A DNA stretch of 64,000 nt from Roseovarius pacificus (GTDB lineage: Bacteria; Pseudomonadota; Alphaproteobacteria; Rhodobacterales; Rhodobacteraceae), in the NCBI RefSeq assembly GCF_900142665.1, contig NZ_FRBR01000001.1:558001-622000 (forward strand). The letters are read 5' to 3'. Position 1 is the first letter of the stretch; each line of letters begins with the position of its first letter. The position numbers were made by a program, and so were the translations under genes. The notes below the pieces were generated by a model. That model had not been told where the DNA came from, did no database searches, and saw only the letters and a program-made list of their open reading frames with translations. Below, piece by piece: positions 35,608 through 43,142 of the stretch.

Positions 35608-36750
35608 ATGACCAACCTGATTTCAGCAAGTGACCGTTTCCAGCGTAAGCTGGATGACCGTGCGAACAAGATTATGGCCTCCACCTTCCGGATTCTGGTG
35701 GTGGATGACGAGCCCAGCATCCTGGAGCTTGTGAAGACGGCCTTGGAAACGCTTGACGATTACAACGTATCGACCGCAACGAACGCGATTGCGGCGCTTG
35801 AGGAAATTCGCCGCGCCGAACGGCCCTTCGACTGCATTTTGCTCGACATCCAGATGCCCGAAACCGATGGCATCGAACTGCTGCGCGGGCTGCGATCCCT
35901 GCCCGACTATGCCGACATTCCGATTCTCATGCTGACCGCCATGAGTGATCGCAGCTATATCGACGAAGCCTTCAAGGAAGGCGCAACGGATTACGTGAAC
36001 AAGCCCTTCGACTTTCTGGAGTTGCGCAGCCGCATCAAATGCGCGCATCAGCTTGTCGATGAACGGCGCAAGACCGAACTCAGTCAGAAATGCGCCTATC
36101 AGTTGCAACAGAAGATGAAGCGGAATAAGCAGTTCAACTTCGACGATCCGATCTCGGTTTCCGATGTCGACAAGCATCTGCGCTACCTTGAATTCGACAA
36201 CTACGTCACACAGCTTGCCCGCCGCAAGCTGTTCAATTCGCAGTCGATCGCGATCAAGATTCAGGATGCCCAACTGCTGTACGAAAAACAGGATTGCGAC
36301 AGTTTCCGCAATGCGATCCAGACCGTCGCCGAAAGCATCCAACTGGCCACTCACAAGGTGGATTGTGTCTTTTCCTACCGCGGCGGCGGTATCTTTCTGG
36401 TCATTTCGCACGATGCGAAGGGGGCCGAAGCGCTCTCATGTGAAAAGAACCTGAACACCCTGATCCAGGAGCGGACGCCTCATCAACAACCCGCGCCCGA
36501 ACCGATCAATGTTCTGGTCAGCAACTCCGTCCCGATGCGCGGCCTGTCACGGTCGGCGGCTGCAACGGCCCTTCAGGACGCAATCAGCAACGTCAACGAA
36601 CTGGAGCTCGCCTTGCAAAAAGATCAGGATACACAGACCGGCACCATGCACGATCACCGTCAGGATCTTCGCAAACAGACGCGCAAGCGTGTCTACGAGC
36701 GTGTTCTCTTCGAATTGTTCGGGGAAGAAAACTATCTGAATATGCGATAA
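35608..36750 (+). CDS. Response regulator with a degenerate GGDEF-like output domain (paralogue 2)
   Basis: A 380-residue paralogue of the protein at 23950-25038. The receiver (about residues 27-145) has VVDDEPS, Asp80 in LLDIQMPETDG, MLTAMSD and the lysine in VNKPFDFLELR. The C-terminal domain begins with LRYLEFDNYVTQLARRK and has FSYRGGGIFLVIS where an active cyclase would have GGDEF, so it is probably inactive. No DNA-binding domain is seen. The start is uncertain: ATG 35608 has a weak ribosome-binding site and ATG 35674, just before the receiver, is an alternative. It lies between luxI and the P450 gene. Confidence 0.83.
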   Translation: MTNLISASDRFQRKLDDRANKIMASTFRILVVDDEPSILELVKTALETLDDYNVSTATNAIAALEEIRRAERPFDCILLDIQMPETDGIELLRGLRSLPDYADIPILMLTAMSDRSYIDEAFKEGATDYVNKPFDFLELRSRIKCAHQLVDERRKTELSQKCAYQLQQKMKRNKQFNFDDPISVSDVDKHLRYLEFDNYVTQLARRKLFNSQSIAIKIQDAQLLYEKQDCDSFRNAIQTVAESIQLATHKVDCVFSYRGGGIFLVISHDAKGAEALSCEKNLNTLIQERTPHQQPAPEPINVLVSNSVPMRGLSRSAAATALQDAISNVNELELALQKDQDTQTGTMHDHRQDLRKQTRKRVYERVLFELFGEENYLNMR

Positions 36751-36803
36751 AGTCGCAAAACTGATCTGTTTTACTCGTCCCGGAAGACGCGGTAAAAAAT
36801 AAA

Positions 36804-36827
36804 CGGTTTGGTACACTTGCCAAACCG
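36804..36827. promoter_or_regulatory. Inverted repeat upstream of the P450 gene
   Basis: CGGTTTGG-N8-CCAAACCG, perfect 8-bp arms with a 16-bp centre-to-centre spacing, a normal operator geometry. It overlaps one copy of the CTTGCCAA motif; a second, inverted copy lies at 36855-36862. Confidence 0.5.
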
Positions 36828-37032
36828 GCATCTGATGATTCACTATGTCCACACTTGGCAAGCGCTGCGAGCCGGTTCGGGAATGCCTGACGGTATTTCC
36901 GTTTGTGTCTGAACAAGTTGGACGTGTTTTCCATAAAATCAACTTTGGCCTGTCCGGGCGTTTGTGCGCTTGTCAGGCCTCTATTCTGAATCTGGCTCGA
37001 TTACGCGCCTGACCTTGGGGAGGTCGTTGGCA

Positions 37033-38379
37033 ATGACTGAACAGCCTCTGTTCGATGCGACGCCCATCACGGCGCAGCTTGCCACGAAACCTGTCGGTTT
37101 GCTGAAATTCGCCCAGTTGGCAGGGCGCAACATGCTCGAAGTGATTCCCGACGAAACGCTTCGGCAGAAATACGTGCGCGGGCCGCTGAACATCCATTAT
37201 TTCTGCGATCCCGATATCATTACCGAATTGCTTGTCGGCAAGGGACGCTACTTTCCCAAGGCGAAGTTCACCAAGGACATCATCGGCTCGGCCGTCGGCA
37301 ACGGGCTGATCCTGTCCGAGGGCGACAAATGGCGCAGTCAACGCCACCGCTATTCCCCCCTCTTCGCCGCGCGTAACCTGCCCCTGCTGGCGACGCATTT
37401 CGCCGAAACCGGGATCGAAGTGGCCGACTCCCTTCTCGAAGGGCACGGCATCGTGGATGTCACCCAGATGGCCCCGGCCTCGACGCTCACCAACATCTCC
37501 CGCGTCATTTTTTCCGGCAACGAAGAGGTCAGCGCCGAAGAAATCCGCGCCGGGCTGAAAGCCTATTTCGAATATATTTCAAGGATTTCTCTGTTCGACC
37601 TGATGCAGCTTCCCAAATGGCTCCCGCGCCGCAAATGGCTGCAAAGCAACGCGCCGGTCACCAACATGCGCAACCTGGCCCGGCAGGTCATCGTTGAACG
37701 GCGCAGCCAGAACCGGGAAGAGCCCGAGGATTTCCTGGACCTCATGATCGCAGCGCTGGAAGAAGATTTCGAGGACCTCGAAACCACCGTGGACAACCTT
37801 CTGACTTTCGTCGTGGCCGGGCATGAAACCTCGGCCAATGCGTTGGCATGGGGATATTACCTTCTGGCCCTGCATCCGCGCATGCAAAACCGGATTCGTC
37901 AGGAAATCCGCAAGATCACGCCCGATGCGCCGGTCACCTACGAGGATGTGCAGCACATGCCGCTCTTGCGGGCCCATATCAAGGAAACGCTGCGCCTCTA
38001 CCCGTCGGCGGCCTTCTTTGCCCGCGATGCGTCGGACGATCTGCAAATCAAGAACGTGACCATCTCCAGGGGCGACGCGCTGTTCTTCCCGGTCTATTCT
38101 CTGCACCGGAACGAAAAGCTATGGGACGCCCCCGAAAGCTATCGCCCCGAGCGGTTCCTGTCGGGCAAGATCCCGCGCGGCCAGTATATTCCGTTCGGCG
38201 ACGGGCCACGAATCTGCCTTGGCGCGCAATATGCCGAAACCGAAATCATGGTTCTGATGGCCAGCGTTCTGCGCAAGATCACGTTCTCCCTTTCGGGGTC
38301 CCTCATCCCGCGCCCGGTGCTGACCTTTACGATGCGCCCCGAGGGGCCGATGATCCTCAACGCACGGCCCGCACCGTAA
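37033..38379 (+). CDS. Cytochrome P450
   Basis: A 448-residue soluble P450 monooxygenase. Features in order: the C-helix WRSQRHRYSPLF, I-helix oxygen-binding AGHETSAN, ETLR (the ExxR motif), the RPERF segment and the heme-binding FGDGPRICLGA with the axial cysteine. It resembles CYP4/CYP102-like fatty-acid or alkane hydroxylases more than camphor-type enzymes, which is an impression only. No ferredoxin or reductase gene is adjacent. The start MTEQPLFD follows GGGGAGG; the 23-codon extension is rejected. Its upstream dyads suggest independent control. Confidence 0.93.
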   Translation: MTEQPLFDATPITAQLATKPVGLLKFAQLAGRNMLEVIPDETLRQKYVRGPLNIHYFCDPDIITELLVGKGRYFPKAKFTKDIIGSAVGNGLILSEGDKWRSQRHRYSPLFAARNLPLLATHFAETGIEVADSLLEGHGIVDVTQMAPASTLTNISRVIFSGNEEVSAEEIRAGLKAYFEYISRISLFDLMQLPKWLPRRKWLQSNAPVTNMRNLARQVIVERRSQNREEPEDFLDLMIAALEEDFEDLETTVDNLLTFVVAGHETSANALAWGYYLLALHPRMQNRIRQEIRKITPDAPVTYEDVQHMPLLRAHIKETLRLYPSAAFFARDASDDLQIKNVTISRGDALFFPVYSLHRNEKLWDAPESYRPERFLSGKIPRGQYIPFGDGPRICLGAQYAETEIMVLMASVLRKITFSLSGSLIPRPVLTFTMRPEGPMILNARPAP

Positions 38380-38398
38380 ACCCGAACGTCCGACCGGC

Positions 38399-39775
38399 TC
38401 AGTTTCGCGGCGGCACGAGCTTGCCGGGGTTCATGATGTTCTGCGGGTCCAGTGCGGCCTTCACCGCCCCCATCATCTGCCATGCCCCGCCATGTTCGCG
38501 CGCCATGTAATTCAGCTTGCCCACGCCGATGCCATGCTCGCCCGTGGCCGTCCCGCCAAGTGCAAGCGCGCGGGTCACCATCTTGTCTGAAACGGTTTTG
38601 GCGCGGGCCACGGCATCGGCGTCGTTTTCGTCGAACATCAGGATCGCATGGAAATTCCCGTCGCCCACATGCCCGAGGATCGGGCCGGGCAACCCGGCCT
38701 CTTCCAGATCGGCCTGCGTGCCCTCGATGGCCTCGGCCAGCCGCGAAATCGGAACGCAATTGTCGGTCACCACCGCACGGGTGCCGGGCCGCGAGGCCAA
38801 TATCGCGTGATAGGCATTGTGCCGCATGGTCCATAGTGCATTCCGGTCTTCAGCCCGCGTGGCCCAGTCGAACCCGCTGCCACCATGTTCGGCGGCGATC
38901 AGGCCGAAGGTTTCCGCCTGTTCCGCCACACCCGCGTCCGAACCGTGGAACTCCAGCAACAGATGCGGCCGCTCGGGCAGGGTCATGCCAGAATAGGCGT
39001 TCACCGCCGCGACGCTGGCCTCGTCCATCAGTTCGATCCGGGCCATGGGCACCCCCATCTGGATCGTGTCGATCACCGCCTGCACCGCGCCGCCCATCGT
39101 GTCGAACCCGCAAACCGCACTGGAAATGGCCTCGGGCTGGCCGTGCAGGCGCAGGGTCAGTTCGGTAATCAGCCCCAGGGTGCCTTCGGCGCCCACGAAA
39201 AGCGAGGTCAGATCGTACCCGCTGGACGATTTGCGCGCCCGTGTGCCGGTGCGGATGATCTCGCCCGCAGCGGTGACCACTTCGAGGCCCAGAACATTCT
39301 CGCGCATCGTGCCATAGCGCACCGCCGTGGTGCCGCTGGCCCGCGTCGACGCCATACCGCCAAGCGAGGCGTTCGCACCCGGATCGACCGGAAAGAACAA
39401 CCCCGTCGCGCGCAGTTCTTCGTTCAGGCTCTGGCGCGTCACGCCGGGCTGCACGGTCACGTCCATATCCTGCTGACGTATCTCCAGAACCCGGTTCATC
39501 CGGCTGAAATCCACGCTGATCCCGCCCTGAAACGCCTGGGCCTGCCCTTCAAGCGAGGTTCCCGTGCCCCAGCCGATCACCGGGCAGCCCGCCTTGGCGC
39601 AGGCGCGCAGGATCTGTGCCACCTCCTGCGTGGTTTCGGGATAAGCCACGGCATCCGGGGGCGTGAGTGGGAAATAACTTTCGCTGCGGCCATGCAAGTC
39701 CAGATCGGACTTGGACCGCGTCAGCCGTTGGCCTAGAAATGTGGAAATCTCGGCGATTGCGTCCTGAACACCCAT
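38399..39775 (-). CDS. FAD-binding oxidase, D-lactate dehydrogenase (cytochrome) type
   Basis: A 458-residue flavoprotein of the FAD-linked oxidase family with a C-terminal lactate/glycolate-oxidase domain. The FAD-binding PP-loop region has VIGWGTGTSLEGQAQA and VDPGANASLGGMASTRASG; the C-terminus has GHVGDGNFHAI and GEHGIGVGKL. Likely reaction is oxidation of D-lactate or another 2-hydroxy acid with electrons to the respiratory chain. The start MGVQDAIAEI has GAGGGGAA upstream, which decides against a version 28 residues longer. It is convergent with the P450 gene and divergent from the ClC gene; no obvious tie to the signalling genes. Confidence 0.9.
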   Translation of the reverse strand: MGVQDAIAEISTFLGQRLTRSKSDLDLHGRSESYFPLTPPDAVAYPETTQEVAQILRACAKAGCPVIGWGTGTSLEGQAQAFQGGISVDFSRMNRVLEIRQQDMDVTVQPGVTRQSLNEELRATGLFFPVDPGANASLGGMASTRASGTTAVRYGTMRENVLGLEVVTAAGEIIRTGTRARKSSSGYDLTSLFVGAEGTLGLITELTLRLHGQPEAISSAVCGFDTMGGAVQAVIDTIQMGVPMARIELMDEASVAAVNAYSGMTLPERPHLLLEFHGSDAGVAEQAETFGLIAAEHGGSGFDWATRAEDRNALWTMRHNAYHAILASRPGTRAVVTDNCVPISRLAEAIEGTQADLEEAGLPGPILGHVGDGNFHAILMFDENDADAVARAKTVSDKMVTRALALGGTATGEHGIGVGKLNYMAREHGGAWQMMGAVKAALDPQNIMNPGKLVPPRN

Positions 39776-39858
39776 GCGTTTCCCCTCAAGCTGACTCCGG
39801 CGCACAGTAGGGCATGTGCTGGGTGGGGGAAAGATCGCCCCAGGGGAAACGGTGCGCA

Positions 39859-41547
39859 ATGACCGACGGGGAACAGTCCATTTTTCGGCAAAAAGCCGCA
39901 GCAGCCACCGACGCGCTGCGCAACGGCTGGACGGTGCTGGTCACGCGCGGGCCGAGCCAGTTCCAGTTCTGGCTGATCGCCCTGACCATCGGCGTGGGCG
40001 CAGGCTTTGCCGCGTTGTTTTTCCGCAAGGGCATCAACGCCTTGCAGGGCCTTCTTTACGGCACGGACGATCCCGGCAGCATACACAGCCTGGCCGAAAC
40101 CCTGCCGTGGTACTGGATTCTCATGATCCCGATCATCGGCGGGCTGGTGGTGGGGCTGATCCTGCACCATTTCACCGACGACGCACGGGTGCGCACGGTC
40201 TCGGACGTGATCGAGGGCGCGGCGCTGAACGAAGGCCGCGTCGAAGGGCGCGCCGGTGTCGCTTCGATCTTTGCATCGCTCATCACGCTTGGCACCGGCG
40301 GATCGTCCGGACGCGAAGGGCCGGTCGTGCACATGGCCGGGGTGATCTCGAGCTGGGTCAGCGACCGGATCAATGCCGACGGAATTACCGGGCGCGATCT
40401 GCTGGGCTGTGCCGTGGCGGCGGCGGTGTCGGCCTCGTTCAACGCGCCGATCGCCGGGGCGCTGTTCGCGCTCGAGGTGGTGCTGCGCCACTTCGCCCTG
40501 CATGCCTTTGCCCCCATCGTGATCGCCAGCGTGGCGGGCACGGTCATCAACCGGCTGGAATTCGGCGACATCACCGAATTTGCGCTGCCCACCTCCAGCG
40601 CCCTGGAATTCTATGTCGAACTGCCCGCCTTTCTTCTTCTGGGGCTGATCTGCGGTGTGGTGGCCACCATCCTCATGCACTCCATGCTCTTTGCCGAAGA
40701 CATGGCCAGCTATATGCAGAAACGCGCCCGCCTGCCGCGCTGGCTGCGCCCGATGGTGGCCGGGGCGTTGCTGGGCGCGCTTGCCATCGGCTTTCCCCAT
40801 ATCATCGGTGTCGGGTATGAAACGACATCGCTGGCGCTGACCGGGCAGATGCTGCTGCACGAGGCAATCGTCTTTGCCATGGTCAAGGTGCTGGCCGTGT
40901 CGATCACCATCGGCGGGCGCATGGGGGGCGGCGTGTTTTCGCCCTCGCTCATGGTCGGTGCGCTGACAGGGTTGTCTTTCGGCCTGATCGCGACCGGGCT
41001 GTTCCCCGACGTCTCGGGATCGTCCACGCTCTATGCGCTCGCGGGGATGGGGGCGGTCGCCGCCGCCGTTCTGGGGGCGCCGATTTCCACCACGCTGATC
41101 GTGTTCGAACTGACCGGCGACTGGCAGACCGGTCTTGCCGTGATGGTCGCCGTGTCGATCTCCACCGCGCTTGGCGGGCGGCTGGTGCGGCGGTCGTTCT
41201 TCCTGACCCAGCTGGAGCGGCGCGGCACGCGGCTGGCAGCCGGGCCACAGGCCTATCTGCTGGCGATGTTCCGGGTCGAACGGCTGATGCGCGGCCCCGA
41301 TCACGAACGCGCAGCCAGGGACGAGCAACTATGGGAGCTGATCGAGGACGGCATCTATATCGACAGCAACGCCACACTCGAGGCGGCAATGCCGATTTTC
41401 GACCGCTCGGCCATTCCCTTCATCCCCGTGGTCACGCTCAGGGGCGGGGATCAGCCACCCGAGTTGAAAGGCGCGTTGTTCCATGTCGATGCCCTCAAGG
41501 CCTATAACCGGGCGCTGGCCGCTGTCTCGGCGGAAGAGCACAGCTGA
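39859..41547 (+). CDS. ClC-family chloride channel or H+/Cl- antiporter
   Basis: A 562-residue membrane protein with the ClC fold. The ion-pathway motifs are visible: GTGGSSGREGPVVHMAG, a central GGRMGGGVFSPSLMVGA and ALAGMGAVAAAVLGAPIS. About 10-12 hydrophobic helices are followed by a ~110-residue cytoplasmic tail resembling a partial CBS region (FDRSAIPFIPVVTL). Whether it is a channel or antiporter is not settled from motifs. The ATG at 39859 was chosen over one 15 codons earlier. It shares an 83-bp divergent promoter region with the flavin oxidase. Confidence 0.9.
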   Translation: MTDGEQSIFRQKAAAATDALRNGWTVLVTRGPSQFQFWLIALTIGVGAGFAALFFRKGINALQGLLYGTDDPGSIHSLAETLPWYWILMIPIIGGLVVGLILHHFTDDARVRTVSDVIEGAALNEGRVEGRAGVASIFASLITLGTGGSSGREGPVVHMAGVISSWVSDRINADGITGRDLLGCAVAAAVSASFNAPIAGALFALEVVLRHFALHAFAPIVIASVAGTVINRLEFGDITEFALPTSSALEFYVELPAFLLLGLICGVVATILMHSMLFAEDMASYMQKRARLPRWLRPMVAGALLGALAIGFPHIIGVGYETTSLALTGQMLLHEAIVFAMVKVLAVSITIGGRMGGGVFSPSLMVGALTGLSFGLIATGLFPDVSGSSTLYALAGMGAVAAAVLGAPISTTLIVFELTGDWQTGLAVMVAVSISTALGGRLVRRSFFLTQLERRGTRLAAGPQAYLLAMFRVERLMRGPDHERAARDEQLWELIEDGIYIDSNATLEAAMPIFDRSAIPFIPVVTLRGGDQPPELKGALFHVDALKAYNRALAAVSAEEHS

Positions 41548-41676
41548 CCCACGGCTGAAACGCTCCGCCGGGCGGCAGTGACAAGATTTTAACAGATTGC
41601 GGGCGTATTCGTTCCACTTCACTATGAGACAACGCGCCGAACGGGGCGTATGTGGGTAGTAACGACAGGTCATAAA

Positions 41677-43083
41677 ATGGCGTTTTTTGATATTGTTCAG
41701 CCGGGTTCCAAAACGGCTGCTCCGGACGAGCGGTTGCTGCAAAATCTGAAAGACTACACATCGATGAGTTTGACGCTGCTCTGGCAGCGTCAGGCGATCT
41801 ACCTTGCGGCAACCCTGCTGACCGCATTCTATTTCGATCCGATCAATGCCGCGCTTTTCTATGTGACGATCCTGTTCTGCGAAGTTCAGGACATCATGCT
41901 GGCCCGGCGCGTGGCGGCGCTTCTGCCTCGTCAGACCGATGCCATCTATTCCAGCCTCATCTGGATTCTCCTGAACACGATGCTGAGCGCGGCGGCCATC
42001 TGCCTGTTCGCGATCTCGGTCGCCTTCGAACAGGAAAGCGGCGGGCATTTCACGCCATTGTTCTTCCTGTTCGCCGCGGCGCTTTTTGCGGCGATGAACA
42101 ACCACCAGCTGGTCATGGCGCTTACGATACGGCTGGCGATGTACGGCCTGTCGTTCTTCATCATCGTTCTGCGCGATCTGTGGCTGCACCGTCCCGATCT
42201 GGATTCCGAACTGTGGCTGCACTTCTTCACGGTCGTGTTCGTCATGTATTTCCTGATCGACTGTTCCATCGTTTTCCTGAAACTCTACCAGAAAAACCTC
42301 AAACAACTCGAAGCGCTCCGCGAGGAACACGAGCGCACCAAGGCCGCCTATATCGTTAAGTCGCAGTTCATCTCGACCGTCAGCCACGAATTGCGCACCC
42401 CGCTGACCTCGATCAAGGGGTCGCTCGACCTGCTGAATTCGGGAACGATGGGTCCGGTGCCCGACTCCATGCAGAAACTCGTCGAAATCGCCGGCAAGAA
42501 CGCCCTGCGCCTGTCCCATCTGATCGACGATGTTCTGGATCTACAGAAAATCGAAGCGGGCGAAATGAACTACAAGATCACGATGGTCGACGTAAACGCC
42601 CTGCTGGACGAGGCCGTGAGCGGCAATTCGGGCTATGGCAACACCTACGGCGTGACCATCACCGAAGACTGCCCCCCGGACGAAACCATGAGAATCAGGG
42701 CCGACGAATCGCGTCTGATGCAGGTTCTGAACAACATGATTTCCAACGCCGTGAAATTCTCGCCCGAAGGAAGCGAAGTGACGGTCGGCTGCAAGCGTTT
42801 CAGCGACACCGTCAGAATCTATGTCTCGGATCAGGGCAGCGGGATACCCGAAGGCGTCAAGCACAAGGTCTTCGACCGGTTCAGTCAGTTGGATTCCTCG
42901 GACCAGCGGCGCGCGGCGGGCAGCGGCCTGGGCATGAGCATTTCAAAAGAAATCGTCGAACAGCTGGGCGGCACGATCGACTATGTCAGCGAACTGGGGC
43001 ACGGAACGACCTTCTACTGCGATTTCCCCGCCTGCGGCGATTCCGACGAACAATGGCTCAAGGGCACCTTCGGCAGCCTGTGA
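41677..43083 (+). CDS. Membrane sensor histidine kinase
   Basis: A 468-residue kinase. The N-terminal ~210 residues form about six transmembrane helices without a recognised ligand domain. A short coiled linker leads to the HisKA domain with the phosphorylated histidine in FISTVSHELRTPLTSIKG, then the ATPase domain with N box NMISNAVKFSPEG, G1 DQGSGIPEG, the F box region VFDRFSQLDSSD and G2 GSGLGMSI. It has no receiver of its own. The two receiver proteins in this region are candidate partners, an inference from proximity. ATG 41650 is an alternative start nine codons earlier. Confidence 0.9.
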   Translation: MAFFDIVQPGSKTAAPDERLLQNLKDYTSMSLTLLWQRQAIYLAATLLTAFYFDPINAALFYVTILFCEVQDIMLARRVAALLPRQTDAIYSSLIWILLNTMLSAAAICLFAISVAFEQESGGHFTPLFFLFAAALFAAMNNHQLVMALTIRLAMYGLSFFIIVLRDLWLHRPDLDSELWLHFFTVVFVMYFLIDCSIVFLKLYQKNLKQLEALREEHERTKAAYIVKSQFISTVSHELRTPLTSIKGSLDLLNSGTMGPVPDSMQKLVEIAGKNALRLSHLIDDVLDLQKIEAGEMNYKITMVDVNALLDEAVSGNSGYGNTYGVTITEDCPPDETMRIRADESRLMQVLNNMISNAVKFSPEGSEVTVGCKRFSDTVRIYVSDQGSGIPEGVKHKVFDRFSQLDSSDQRRAAGSGLGMSISKEIVEQLGGTIDYVSELGHGTTFYCDFPACGDSDEQWLKGTFGSL

Positions 43084-43142
43084 TCCCCGGCGCGCGGTTT
43101 CGTTCGCAGCCGGGCCTTTGGAATATGCCCCGAAAGCGGCCC

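Noticed and set aside
35608..36750. The second receiver protein as an active diguanylate cyclase
   Set aside because: The signature site reads RGGGIF without the acidic pair needed for catalysis; the paralogue reads RGDGTF.
36855..36868. Sigma-54 promoter TGGCA-N5-TGC upstream of the P450 gene
   Set aside because: The -12 part lacks the TTGCA/T form and the site is better explained as the inverted CTTGCCAA motif; no sigma-54 activator is nearby.
39733..41328. 531-codon open frame opposite the ClC gene
   Set aside because: Composition is of shadow type (His/Gln/Arg-rich) and the plus strand carries the ClC signature motifs.
23950..43083. Signalling island as a recent mobile element
   Set aside because: No integrase, transposase, tRNA junction or flanking direct repeats were seen, and base composition of the genes is close to that of the neighbours apart from the AT-rich luxI promoter.
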